Shown: positions 27,671 to 37,045 of the stretch, piece by piece
Layout: every line of letters starts with the position of its first letter
How positions within the stretch are numbered: the stretch's first letter is position 1
Notes under the pieces: generated by a model
The model's database searches: none
What the model was told of the DNA's origin: nothing
The model's input: the letters and a program-made list of their open reading frames with translations, nothing else
From: Candidatus Anaplasma sp. TIGMIC
GTDB taxonomy: Bacteria > Pseudomonadota > Alphaproteobacteria > Rickettsiales > Anaplasmataceae
Direction: 5' to 3'
Length of the DNA stretch: 60,983 bases
Assembly: GCF_028204095.1 (NCBI RefSeq)
Contig: NZ_JAQLOH010000002.1
Location: 1 to 60,983 of the forward strand
Translations under genes and position numbers: made by a program

Positions 27671-27934
27671 ACCACCGCTTGAACTTTGTCATACGACACA
27701 CGAAGACTTTCCCGTTGGGAAAAATTAGGTTTTTGCCTTTCTACAGGACCAGCGTCTTTATGTACTTCGATACCTGAAGACGGACAAAAGCGGGGCTGCA
27801 ACAAAACGAACCCTCATTTATGGTCTCGACTACAAAGCACACACGCTACCTACGCCTAACCGTTCTTTTACACACAAAAACGTCACAGCACTTCTTACTG
27901 TCGCACGAAAACCTGCTCTTAGTTACAACTTCAT

Positions 27935-29182
27935 TTAGGCAACGCGTTGAGCTTCAGTACAAACCCCTGCAGAGGCCAAAACGTGAGTCACGGCACTGCG
28001 AACTACAGGCGCTTGGTCAACAACAGACTCTGCCGGGCACGCTTCGCGCTCGACCTGTGCACTTACTGCCCGAATAGCAGCACCGCCACCGCAATGTGCT
28101 GTAGATCCTGCCGGTCCGAGATTACTATCGGATTCTGCGCACGCACTCTTGCATGAAATAGCGTCGAGCGAGTCTTCTTTCTGTGCATCTTGCCCCTCTT
28201 TTATCACATGCTCAGCAATAAATGCTATAAGGAACACAACGGCCAAAGCGGCTTGAGTATACAATAGTGCCTCTTGTGTGATGAAGAACAGTTGGTGAGT
28301 ATTGCCCACGAGCAAATATGCCTCATACACGTGACACAGACAGTGCGCTGCTTCAAATACGGCGATAAAGATGAACATAGAAGATCTTAGGAACAGCGCT
28401 ACCTTCTTGCGTAGGCTCGAAGATTTCTCACTTCCAGCCACAACAGGCTTGCTTGAAGCATGCTCCTTGTCTTCTTCCACAGCTTCGTCCCGAGACCCTG
28501 TAGTTCCAGATAACCTAGCAGCATCAGTACAGCGATTTGAGCCTTCAGCGTCGGATGACTCAGCAGTTGCCGTATTTGCAAGCGCCTGCCTTTTCTCCTG
28601 CTCACGACTCGATACCACTGCCTCGTACGCCCTTACGAAAGCAGAGAACATCCCGGTCAGGGGAGCTATTACAGACACACACAGCGAGAACATCACGAGT
28701 GCATCCCAGCTGTAGCCACTTTCCATTATAACAGAAGCAACACACAGGGATATCCACATGACGCTCGCAGCAATTGTGGCAATGTACTCAGTCTTCTTAA
28801 GCAAGAGCTCTTTCCGGCTTATTCTGCCCTGTTTCCAATCATCATTCGCTTCCCCGAGCGACACCATGGAGTCCACCATGAGTATGGAGACCAAACACGC
28901 CAAGGCCGCATAGTACCCAAGGGTTACCTTATGCACGGTGCCCTTAGACAACTGGAAGTGAATCACTGACAAGGTAAACAGCGCAGCGGAAAGCTCCAAA
29001 ATGATGTCCGCGAAGGAAGCTATCAAGAAGACGTCCTTACCGCTGACCTGTGGCGCCTTGCGCTTTATCCTTTCTAGGAACGCAGGGTCGACAACGGGAG
29101 ACTTCCGTCCCTCATCTTTCTCTTCAACCTTATCTTTGAGAGGGCTAATCAACCTCTGCGCCAACGATGATGGCTGTGTCAT
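27935..29182 (-). CDS. hypothetical multi-pass membrane protein with hydrophilic tail
   Basis: I do not recognise this 415-residue protein. After a charged N-terminus (1-48) there are hydrophobic segments at about 50-76, 86-109, 132-152, 158-183, 264-293 and 306-327. They form three close pairs, separated by a hydrophilic loop (184-262) rich in Ser, Ala and charged residues. A hydrophilic tail of ~88 residues ends in QRVA. No transporter or enzyme motif is visible. The layout resembles the 51928-52776 gene and, more loosely, other members of the 47-57 kb island. The C-terminal QxRVA ending is also found in the 53967 gene (QQGRVA). It converges with ftsK. Export to a host membrane is a guess. 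Confidence 0.8.
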   Translation of the reverse strand: MTQPSSLAQRLISPLKDKVEEKDEGRKSPVVDPAFLERIKRKAPQVSGKDVFLIASFADIILELSAALFTLSVIHFQLSKGTVHKVTLGYYAALACLVSILMVDSMVSLGEANDDWKQGRISRKELLLKKTEYIATIAASVMWISLCVASVIMESGYSWDALVMFSLCVSVIAPLTGMFSAFVRAYEAVVSSREQEKRQALANTATAESSDAEGSNRCTDAARLSGTTGSRDEAVEEDKEHASSKPVVAGSEKSSSLRKKVALFLRSSMFIFIAVFEAAHCLCHVYEAYLLVGNTHQLFFITQEALLYTQAALAVVFLIAFIAEHVIKEGQDAQKEDSLDAISCKSACAESDSNLGPAGSTAHCGGGAAIRAVSAQVEREACPAESVVDQAPVVRSAVTHVLASAGVCTEAQRVA

Positions 29183-29647
29183 TATTTTTTACCAAGTGAT
29201 CAAAGCTTTGCTTCCATGATATTATGTAACGCATGTAAAGTCAAATGGGGAAGGCATGATATTGGCTTCAATGGCTGAAATCAACACAACACCCTTGTGG
29301 GGTACTCACAAGTGTACACCTGGGAGTCATTGCACGCATGTGCCCGTTATCTTAAGGCACGGTGTTATAATATGCCATATGAAGCATGCAATGTACAATG
29401 TTCGAAATCACGTTGGTTACACATATCATGGCTACATTCGGAATCACAAAGTACTACAGAGTGTGAAAGCATTCTTAAACTTGGATAGGCCGCACGCTTG
29501 ACACCGTAACAACATGATGCAGAAGGCGTAAGAACGTGAGTGAGCTGGATGAAGCTTATTACGTTATCAGAAGCAAGACTATAATCTGTCAATGCCGGCA
29601 CAATGGCAATTCAAAAACATCTGGAGCCAAGTGCGGCAAAAAATGCC
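29183..29647. other. spacer between argD 3' end and the 27.9 kb membrane gene
   Basis: About 465 nt holding the upstream region of the membrane-protein gene. Overlapping short frames on both strands show no family resemblance. No tRNA or clear promoter was found. Confidence 0.45.
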
Positions 29648-30829
29648 TTATGTGCGGTCCTCCACATGTGGGGTGTAGACTTCCAAGAACCGCTCAAACG
29701 TTTGCAGAAATTCATCAATTTCTGAACGGGTAACAATCAGTGGCGGTACCATTCTTAACACATTTCCAGAAGCGGGAGCGGATAACAATCCGTGTGATAT
29801 CATACTTGCTGCCATATCACAAACTGGAACTGTGCTGTCTATTTCTAGACCTATAAGAAGGCCCATTCCCCGAACTTCCTTGATCAATTTATATTTTTCT
29901 GATAGCTCATAAAACCTTTTCATTAGGTAGCTTCCATTTATAGCAACATCTTCCATGAATTGGGGTTTTAGAACTTCACGAACAATGGCGTGAGCTACAG
30001 ATACCGCCAAAGGATTACCTCCGCAAGTGGAGCCATGCATCCTCGGAGTAACAAATCTGCCAGCCCTCTCAGTAATAATACAGCCGCCTATGGGAAACCC
30101 TCCCCCCAGCCCCTTGGCCAGAGCGCATACATCAGGCGTTACGCCGGAGTGCTCATAGGCAAAGAATTTGCCAGTTCTTCCAGAGCCGCACTGCACACAA
30201 TCAAAGAACAGTAATATGTCATGCTGGTCGCAGAGTGCTCTCAACTCCCTAAGTAGATTACTTTCCAATACGTGAATTCCGCCTTCACCCTGTATAGGTT
30301 CTAACAGTATGCCGCCAATGTTGCCTTTTTCCACTTCAAGGCGTATTGAGTCTATATCAGGACTAACACTTACGAACCAGTCTACATACGGGTACAGCAT
30401 TGGCAAGAATCCCTTGGGTTCATTGGCCGAGCACGTTGCGTAGGTTCTGCCATGAAACGCTCGTCGCAATGTAATGACCTTGTACCTCTCTGGGTGTCCT
30501 ATGCCATTTTGGTATGATCGTATAACCTTTAGGCCACACTCTACCGCTTCAGCGCCTGAGTTTACAAAGAACGCCATGTCGGCGAAACTTATACGCACAA
30601 GCTCCTCTGCCAGAAGCTCTGCTTCACTTATCTTGTATGTATTTGACACATGCCACAGCTTTGAAGCTTGGTTGCCCAATGCTTCTACCATGACTGGATG
30701 GCAATGCCCTAAGGCATTAGCTCCCCTTCCGGAGCTGAAATCCAGATAGCGTTTGCCGCTACCATCATACAAGTACACGCCCTCACCCCGAACGAAACTA
30801 ATGTCAAACGGTGTGTAAAAGGGAATCAT
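29648..30829 (-). CDS. argD: acetylornithine/succinyldiaminopimelate aminotransferase
   Basis: PLP-dependent class III aminotransferase. In a bacterium with little arginine synthesis its likely use is the diaminopimelate (lysine/cell-wall precursor) pathway. From ATG 30829 it has 393 residues, the usual length; a TTG at 30862 would only add 11. Visible motifs are LDFSSGRGANALGHCHP, NSGAEAVE (90-97), EPIQGEGG, Asp210 for the PLP ring nitrogen and Lys239 (in ALAKGLGGG) for the Schiff base. The usual DEVQ motif reads DCVQ here, so the glutamate is replaced by cysteine. It is divergent from pleC, 79 nt between starts. Confidence 0.92.
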   Translation of the reverse strand: MIPFYTPFDISFVRGEGVYLYDGSGKRYLDFSSGRGANALGHCHPVMVEALGNQASKLWHVSNTYKISEAELLAEELVRISFADMAFFVNSGAEAVECGLKVIRSYQNGIGHPERYKVITLRRAFHGRTYATCSANEPKGFLPMLYPYVDWFVSVSPDIDSIRLEVEKGNIGGILLEPIQGEGGIHVLESNLLRELRALCDQHDILLFFDCVQCGSGRTGKFFAYEHSGVTPDVCALAKGLGGGFPIGGCIITERAGRFVTPRMHGSTCGGNPLAVSVAHAIVREVLKPQFMEDVAINGSYLMKRFYELSEKYKLIKEVRGMGLLIGLEIDSTVPVCDMAASMISHGLLSAPASGNVLRMVPPLIVTRSEIDEFLQTFERFLEVYTPHVEDRT

Positions 30830-30908
30830 GAAGCTGCGATCCACATCTATCCCACAATCCAAACGCCAGGGTCAGGATAACTACAGTGTTTCAGCAAGGT
30901 CAACATAA

Positions 30909-32411
30909 ATGTACCGTATGCAAACAAAAGATCATTTAGGATTGATGCATGGAGAGTATGATATTATTTTACTAGCACAACTAGAGCGTGGTGTCGCTAT
31001 GCTTCGTAGGTCGCTTTTAAGCCTATTGCGTGTTGCATTAGCAGGTCTTTTCGCGTGTTCTGTTTGGTTCACCCATGCGTATGTTACGAACCGCGCTATT
31101 GAGAAAGTGGCCAGAGAAATGAATTCTGGGCTCAATGATATTTTTTCACATTCCATACTTCAGAAATATCTTGCAGTTTTACAGAAAGTTCCTACGCACG
31201 TAGGTTCTAACCCATACCACATTAACTTGGCAATAAAACTTCGTGCTGAATTTATGCAGGCGCTACACAAGCTTCACGGCGTCGAGTTGACGCTGTACAA
31301 CTCGGATGGAGCAGTTATGTTTACTGCGGCGAGTCATAACGACGATGACGTTCGAGGCGTTGTACCGCTGACGTCAGAAAAACTTGAAGTTTTGCGTGGT
31401 GGTGATGTTACTTTCAAAAGGGTATCTTACGGTTCATACACTTCTGTTTTCCCAATAGTGCTTGCTCAAACCGGAGAACCCGTTGTTTTTCTACAGATAA
31501 CAAAGGATTTTAGCGACGTGGCTAGATTCTTCTCTAACACCAACATGATGTTCATAATTCCTACGAGCTTAGCATTTGTTATGTGCGTAGCGCTCACGGT
31601 GGTTGTGTACCGAAAAAATGCCAAACTTCTAAGCAGCCAGTACAGCGCTAATCTTGAGCTTCAAGAGAAAAAGGAAACTGCAGAAAAAGAGAGTATAAGT
31701 AAATCGCAGTTTTTGGCAAACGTTAGCCATGAGCTGAGGACTCCGCTAAACTCTATAATAGGGTTCTCCGAGATTATTCAGAGTGAATCGCTGGGGCCAC
31801 TCGGTCACCCACAGTACAAAGAGTATGTTCAAGACATATATGGAGCCGGAGTGCACCTTTTGAGCCTGATAAACGACATTCTGGACTTTACCAAGGCTGA
31901 GGACAATAAGCTATCAATAGAGCTGGTTAGGTGTGACCTCGGTAAAATTATAGAATCTTGCTGCAGCATGATGCTACCTAAGGCGCTGGAAGCAAAAGTA
32001 GAACTTAAACAAAACATGCCAGATTCTAGGATAGTGCTTCTAGCCGATGCAAGAAGGATGAAGCAAGTTATTCTGAACCTGATGTCAAATTCTGTAAAGT
32101 TTACTCCTGAGAACGGCTTTGTGAAACTATCAGTGGAAGTAAAAGATGGGCAGGTTGTAATAGAGATAAGCGATAACGGAATAGGTATAGCGCGCCAGGA
32201 CCTATATAAGGTAATGTCTGTATTTGGCCAAGCAGATAGTGCTCATTCTCGCAGGTATGAGGGGACGGGGCTCGGATTGCCCCTAAGCAAAAGACTGGTC
32301 GAGCTCATGAACGGAACCTTCAGTCTCAGTAGCGAACTTAATCAAGGAACTGTAGTTACCTTGACCTTCCCATGCGTAGAGGAGCTAGACGATAGTGAAA
32401 AGGCTTTTTAG
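30909..32411 (+). CDS. pleC: membrane sensor histidine kinase, PleC-like
   Basis: Two-component sensor kinase. The 500-residue protein has a first membrane helix (about 35-52), a ~160-residue periplasmic sensor, a second helix (about 213-234), then the HisKA phosphoacceptor His274 in FLANVSHELRTPLNSIIGFSEI and the HATPase domain with N-box QVILNLMSNSVKF, G1 SDNGIGIA and G2 GTGLGLPLSK. The sequence around His274 closely fits the PleC type that acts with PleD, a diguanylate cyclase, in Anaplasmataceae. No receiver domain or partner gene is attached. An AAGGT site precedes ATG 30909; ATG 30999 (before LRRSLL) is an alternative start that keeps helix 1. Confidence 0.9.
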   Translation: MYRMQTKDHLGLMHGEYDIILLAQLERGVAMLRRSLLSLLRVALAGLFACSVWFTHAYVTNRAIEKVAREMNSGLNDIFSHSILQKYLAVLQKVPTHVGSNPYHINLAIKLRAEFMQALHKLHGVELTLYNSDGAVMFTAASHNDDDVRGVVPLTSEKLEVLRGGDVTFKRVSYGSYTSVFPIVLAQTGEPVVFLQITKDFSDVARFFSNTNMMFIIPTSLAFVMCVALTVVVYRKNAKLLSSQYSANLELQEKKETAEKESISKSQFLANVSHELRTPLNSIIGFSEIIQSESLGPLGHPQYKEYVQDIYGAGVHLLSLINDILDFTKAEDNKLSIELVRCDLGKIIESCCSMMLPKALEAKVELKQNMPDSRIVLLADARRMKQVILNLMSNSVKFTPENGFVKLSVEVKDGQVVIEISDNGIGIARQDLYKVMSVFGQADSAHSRRYEGTGLGLPLSKRLVELMNGTFSLSSELNQGTVVTLTFPCVEELDDSEKAF

Positions 32412-32830
32412 CACATGGTTCTCAACTCATCCCACACACCTAAGCTGGGCTGCAAGCTCGCTACATTGGCGACTAAGTAGACGACTGTGTGGCACATTGC
32501 TTTGGGTCGCTTTACTATAGGAGTCATACTATGGAAGTATGGTGCAAAAGTTACACCGATATTTTGCTGAGTAATCTTGTCCGTAAACACGCATGTCCCA
32601 GAAAGGCCACACGGTTATGGCGCACTTAATTAAGGTTATTTTGCCAGTTGAGTAGTTCTATCGGTTCGTTGTGTGTTTAGTTATAACCACTTGGGTTAGT
32701 ATTTCATCCCAAACGCAGCACACATTGGGCACTTAGGGGTCTAACAGCGAGGTCGCGTTTTCCACCGCAGGAAGTGCTACACATTGACATAAGCTAGAGT
32801 TCGAGGGGATATCGGCACTGCCGAACAGTT
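32412..32830. other. convergent spacer between pleC and tolA
   Basis: About 420 nt between two gene 3' ends. No gene, tRNA or clear terminator was found. Confidence 0.45.
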
Positions 32831-33613
32831 CTAGTAAGGTTCAAATGTTACTACCATTTCATTCCACAGGCTGAAGTCTGTATTCACTAGATCTGAAACA
32901 GGGCTGCATCTGTGAACGGCGCGTAGGGCACTATCGGCAACGGCGCGAAAAAACGGATTCTGGCCGTACAAAAGCTCATCTGCAACGTTAGCCTTTATTA
33001 CTGTACCATCAGGGCCAAGTGCTACGTTTATCTTTACTACAGAGTCTTCAGCGTGAGACATTACAGACGGTAGTGTCCAACAGCTGGCGAAATGGCTTAC
33101 TACTGCATTCATCACCTTTCCAGAAATTCCTGTGTCTTTTTCTCGTGTACCCACCACACGAGCGGAATGTCTCGCCTTCCTTCTATTCGGACGGGGACCA
33201 CCAATCTCCGTACCTTCAGTACGCTCTGCATGAGCAACAACATCGGCCTGCTCCAGGCCATCATGTAATGAGTCGCTATGTGATCTGGCCAGCGACATCC
33301 TGGCAGGGTTATAGCTCGAGATGCCGGGAGGCATGAGCCCAGACGCTTGACCAAGCCGCACATTGGTATCTTCCGAAAGGGCGTCGCCGGACTCCTTCGT
33401 TAAGTCGGCATTGCGGCAATCTGCAGGTCCCCCACGGCCACTTGGACAACCATCGGGACAATTAAGCCCAGTCCCTGAAGAACGTACTGGCGATGTATGC
33501 ACAACCAAGAATACACACATAACCGCATGCACAAGCAAAGACGAAACAACATGGACATTGTTTCTCAGCGTGCTACGTATGCTCCAACCCGCTCCAAACA
33601 TCGGCAACCACAT
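32831..33613 (-). CDS. tolA: TolA-like energy-transduction protein
   Basis: Tol-Pal component that spans the periplasm and links TolQ to the outer membrane during division. From ATG 33613 it has 260 residues: a short N-terminus, one membrane helix (about 20-40), a hydrophilic proline- and glycine-rich middle much shorter than the helical domain of E. coli TolA, and a clear C-terminal TolA domain (about 180-260: KINVALGPDGTVIKANVADE, NPFFRAVADSALRAVHRCSP, LWNEMVVTFEP). Two cysteines in the early periplasmic part (CPDGCPSG) are unusual. Starts at GTG 33691 or ATG 33601 are possible. tolQ lies 355 nt upstream on the same strand; tolR and tolB are absent here. Confidence 0.85.
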   Translation of the reverse strand: MWLPMFGAGWSIRSTLRNNVHVVSSLLVHAVMCVFLVVHTSPVRSSGTGLNCPDGCPSGRGGPADCRNADLTKESGDALSEDTNVRLGQASGLMPPGISSYNPARMSLARSHSDSLHDGLEQADVVAHAERTEGTEIGGPRPNRRKARHSARVVGTREKDTGISGKVMNAVVSHFASCWTLPSVMSHAEDSVVKINVALGPDGTVIKANVADELLYGQNPFFRAVADSALRAVHRCSPVSDLVNTDFSLWNEMVVTFEPY

Positions 33614-33968
33614 TAGCTGAGTTTTCAACTGCTTTTCCGGCACGCAATGCAAAGCAACCGACCGCACACGACAACCCACATAGGCGCACACCCCACGGAC
33701 CCCGAGGTAACAAGCCCCTCACACAGGCTACGCAGCATACGACCGGAAGGCTTATGACTTACCACTCGAAAACCAACCGCCTAAATACATAGTACTGTTT
33801 TTCAAAGCGGTCAAGACAACAGGATTAGCTTTGCATGTTCCATAAGCATCACAGTTTGCTATATTTTTACGATATTAAGAGAATACAAGCACAACGCAAG
33901 ACCTGATACGGGACCCCACATGTGAACGATCCCTACGCCATAGGTGGGACTAACGAGACGCCGCACAA
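33614..33968. other. spacer where tolR would be expected
   Basis: About 355 nt between tolQ and tolA. TolR needs about 400 nt, and no frame on the minus strand here resembles it. No remnant was recognisable. Confidence 0.5.
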
Positions 33969-34631
33969 CTAGGACCTGCACTCATTGTCCGCAATGAATG
34001 TGCTCAGCTCGCACACAAGATTACCAAGACGGTTAGATATTTTTGTCACATCGGCGGAAAACTTACTGTAAAACGCATTTGCGGGTATTGCGACCACCAG
34101 AGCCAACGCGGTCACATACAGAGCTTCGGCTATATCGGGCCCAAGTGACGCCATCTCCACAGATGCGCCAGTTGCCTGCAAAGACCTAAGACCTTCAACT
34201 GTTTTCCAAATTGCACCGAGTAACCCAACTAGCGGCGAAGATGACCCTACAGTTGCCAGCAGCTCCAAGTGCTCTTCGAGTTTACCAACAGCCCTGCTCA
34301 ATGCAGCTCCCACAAATCTGTGAAAACCCTCTTTCTTATTTTGCACGAGCCTGGTATTCCGTATGCCGTGTTGCAGTATGGAAGATACAACGCCATCGCT
34401 ACACTCCACTACTTCGTGGAGGTTCGTGGACATGCCCTGAGTGCTAAACAGAATTTCTAGGTCCCTTAACTCTTGTTTATGCTTTGCAAAGGATAAGTGT
34501 TTCTTGAAGATAACAGCCCAAGAAGCAATAGATAACGAAACAAGAACCAGCATCACAAGCTTTACCACGATGCCGGACTCCGCAAATACTCCAAGCACCG
34601 AGATTCCTTCATGCACGTAGTCAACAGACAC
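33969..34631 (-). CDS. tolQ: TolQ/ExbB family proton-channel protein
   Basis: Inner-membrane channel subunit that uses proton flow to energise TolA. The 220-residue protein has three helices: about 15-40 (IVVKLVMLVLVSLSIASWAVIF), and the pair near 125-155 and 170-195. Family blocks include LLATVGSSSPLVGLLGAIWKT (the GLLGTV-type motif) and IAEALYVTALALVVAIPANAFYSKF. The start is GTG 34631 with an AGGTGTAGGT site. It is followed by tolA without tolR. ExbB is the close alternative, but the TolA gene downstream supports TolQ. Confidence 0.92.
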   Translation of the reverse strand: MSVDYVHEGISVLGVFAESGIVVKLVMLVLVSLSIASWAVIFKKHLSFAKHKQELRDLEILFSTQGMSTNLHEVVECSDGVVSSILQHGIRNTRLVQNKKEGFHRFVGAALSRAVGKLEEHLELLATVGSSSPLVGLLGAIWKTVEGLRSLQATGASVEMASLGPDIAEALYVTALALVVAIPANAFYSKFSADVTKISNRLGNLVCELSTFIADNECRS

Positions 34632-35155
34632 ACCTACACCTGAAAAGCCACCGCACAGTCGGTAATCTCTATACCTTTAATTGCTCGAGGTCAACACAAA
34701 AACTCTGTGCATAATAGCCTCCATTACCAGTGTAGCCTTCCTGGATCACAAACACTTTTTGTCGATGATATGCATGATTTTGAGTCGTACGAGTATACGC
34801 GGTGGTAGTTCTGCTGGGCAAAGGCTCTGGTAACGGTTATGATACACTCACAAGGCCCTCTAGGAGGGGATTGGAAGTGTGATAATTGACGAAGACTGTA
34901 AAACTAAAACTTAATCGTTGACCCATGTACTGTATGGTATAAAAGAAAAACTATTTTAAACACCATACACCGTAACCTATTATGACTGCATGGTTGGGCG
35001 TACCTATGAGAACAGTACACTTCTGCACTCTATCATCGAAGCTATTGTGATGTGTGATATTGCCACTTTTCAAAACAAATAAGCATGGTGTTGCGTGATT
35101 CCGTCATAGTTATACTATGGTATCGGGTTAGAGACGGTATTGTTGTGGTAGTGAT
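34632..35155. other. divergent spacer between tolQ and mutL
   Basis: About 520 nt carrying the upstream regions of two divergent genes. A short inverted repeat CCCTC-TAG-GAGGG sits at 34856-34868. No gene or certain promoter was found. Confidence 0.45.
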
Positions 35156-37045
35156 GTGCCTATAGTGATTTTGAATGCTCATACAATAAATAAAATTGCT
35201 GCCGGTGAGGTTATAGATTGTCCTGCAAGTGTTGTTAAAGAACTGGTGGAAAACGCCATAGATGCCGGTGCAAAGAACATTAGTGTAAGCGTAGATAAAG
35301 GCGGTCGAAACCTCATTTCAGTGAGTGACGACGGTTGTGGTATTGCATGTGATGAAATGGAAAAAGCGTTCATAAGTCATGCAACTTCGAAACTCGCTGA
35401 CGGCAATCTTGAAAATGTGACAACCATGGGCTTTAGGGGAGAAGGTCTGACATCGATCGCTGCTGTTGCAAGGGTTAAGATGGTATCTAAACATGTTGAC
35501 GCGGAAAAGGCATGGTCAGTTACATTTGAGGGAGGGGAAAAAACGAAAGACCTTGCACCAAGTGTTTTGTCGTGCGGCACGCACGTAGAAGTCAGGGATT
35601 TGTTTTTTGCAACACCTACTAGGCTTAAGTTTTTACGCACAGAAAAAGCGGAAGTGCAGAGTATCGTAGATTTGCTAAATAAACTTGCGATAATAAACTA
35701 CTCAATAGCGTTTTCGCTGACCATAGTGGAGCGCCAGGTTTTCAAGTATATGGCCCGTGGATGTCTTTCTGAGAGGCTGAGCGAGATGAGGTCCTTTGGC
35801 GACGTATTCTTGGAGCAATCACTCGAAGTTAGCAACTGCGTAGACTACTTGAAGGTTCACGGGCATGTCAGTCTTCCAACTTTTAACAAGTCGAAGCCGG
35901 GTATGGTGCACATTTTTGTCAATAACAGGCCTGTTCATAGTCAATTACTTCAGAGTGCGGTAAGATCTGCATATAGCGGATTTATTCCCAAGGACAGGTA
36001 TCCTGTTGTTGTGCTAAGTTTGGATATCAATCCGTCATACGTTGATGTGAATGTGCATCCCAGCAAGCTGGAAGTAAGGTTCCGGGACAAGCGCTTGGTA
36101 TACAAGGTAGTAGTAGACGCAATAAGCGAGGCTCTTTCTAGCAATGTGTACGCAAGATTTTCGCAAGACGCTGCGCATGCTGCAGGGTGTGACCACTTTG
36201 CCAAGGATAATTTCGAGAAAACCTACGAGAGATTTTCTGCAGTGGAAGAAGAGGGTGTGGAGCCTCTAGCGCGCTTCAAGCTAAAAGAGGACGTTCACAA
36301 TATGCGTATGTCGTATGGAAATGAAACGGCCTTTGAGCACGGGGAAAAATTCAATACGAGTATGCACCCAAGTACGGAGACGTTCGATGATATGTCCTCA
36401 AAACACACTGTTTTACGTCCTCTGTGTGACAATAGCAAGGATGTCGGGGTGCTGATTGAGGAACATCCTTTGGGCTACGCCGTTTGTCAGCTGTTCGAAA
36501 GATACATAGTATCACGTGCGAAAGACTACGTTATCATAGTAGATCAACATGCCGCGCATGAGCGCCTAGTATGCGAATACATAAAGAAAGTCACAGAACA
36601 GGACGGGATAAAGAGGCAAGTGCTACTGATTCCTGAATTTGTGGAACTTGCGAACGAATATGAGTTTGATTTACTAAATGAACACCGAGAAGGGCTTTTA
36701 AAGCTTGGTCTTGTTATTGAGCCAATGGGCAATCTAACCATGGTAGTTAGGGAGGTTCCCACCGTTTTTGGCGTTGTAGATGCCAAAGCGCTCATTGCAA
36801 AGATCGTGGAGGAAATTATAGCTCGAGGTGAAGAGCTGTTTATGAAGGAAAAGCTGAGTCATATTTGTGGTACTGTGGCTTGCTACGGTTCTATAAGAAG
36901 TGGCAGAGTAATGAAGTTGGAAGAGATGAACGCTATGCTTAGAAATATGGAAAGTACTCCACATTCCGGACAGTGCAATCACGGAAGACCTACATACGTC
37001 AAACTCAGCCTATCCGAGATAGACAAACTGTTTGAGAGAACTTAG
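35156..37045 (+). CDS. mutL: DNA mismatch repair protein MutL
   Basis: Couples MutS mismatch recognition to strand removal. The 629-residue protein has the GHKL ATPase domain with KIAAGEVIDCPASVVKELVENAIDAGA, DDGCGI and FRGEGLTSIA, a transducer domain ending ~330 (VDVNVHPSKLEVRF), a linker, and a C-terminal dimer domain. The C-terminus carries the endonuclease metal motif DQHAxxExxxxE (463-474) and CNHGRP (607-612), as in MutL of bacteria without MutH. The start is GTG 35156. No neighbouring repair gene is seen. Confidence 0.95.
   Translation: MPIVILNAHTINKIAAGEVIDCPASVVKELVENAIDAGAKNISVSVDKGGRNLISVSDDGCGIACDEMEKAFISHATSKLADGNLENVTTMGFRGEGLTSIAAVARVKMVSKHVDAEKAWSVTFEGGEKTKDLAPSVLSCGTHVEVRDLFFATPTRLKFLRTEKAEVQSIVDLLNKLAIINYSIAFSLTIVERQVFKYMARGCLSERLSEMRSFGDVFLEQSLEVSNCVDYLKVHGHVSLPTFNKSKPGMVHIFVNNRPVHSQLLQSAVRSAYSGFIPKDRYPVVVLSLDINPSYVDVNVHPSKLEVRFRDKRLVYKVVVDAISEALSSNVYARFSQDAAHAAGCDHFAKDNFEKTYERFSAVEEEGVEPLARFKLKEDVHNMRMSYGNETAFEHGEKFNTSMHPSTETFDDMSSKHTVLRPLCDNSKDVGVLIEEHPLGYAVCQLFERYIVSRAKDYVIIVDQHAAHERLVCEYIKKVTEQDGIKRQVLLIPEFVELANEYEFDLLNEHREGLLKLGLVIEPMGNLTMVVREVPTVFGVVDAKALIAKIVEEIIARGEELFMKEKLSHICGTVACYGSIRSGRVMKLEEMNAMLRNMESTPHSGQCNHGRPTYVKLSLSEIDKLFERT

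Noticed and set aside
27690-27800. Possible tmRNA pieces (GGTATCGA on the minus strand, structured flanks)
   Set aside because: No tag-peptide frame of the ANDD type and no convincing tRNA-like acceptor pairing was found.
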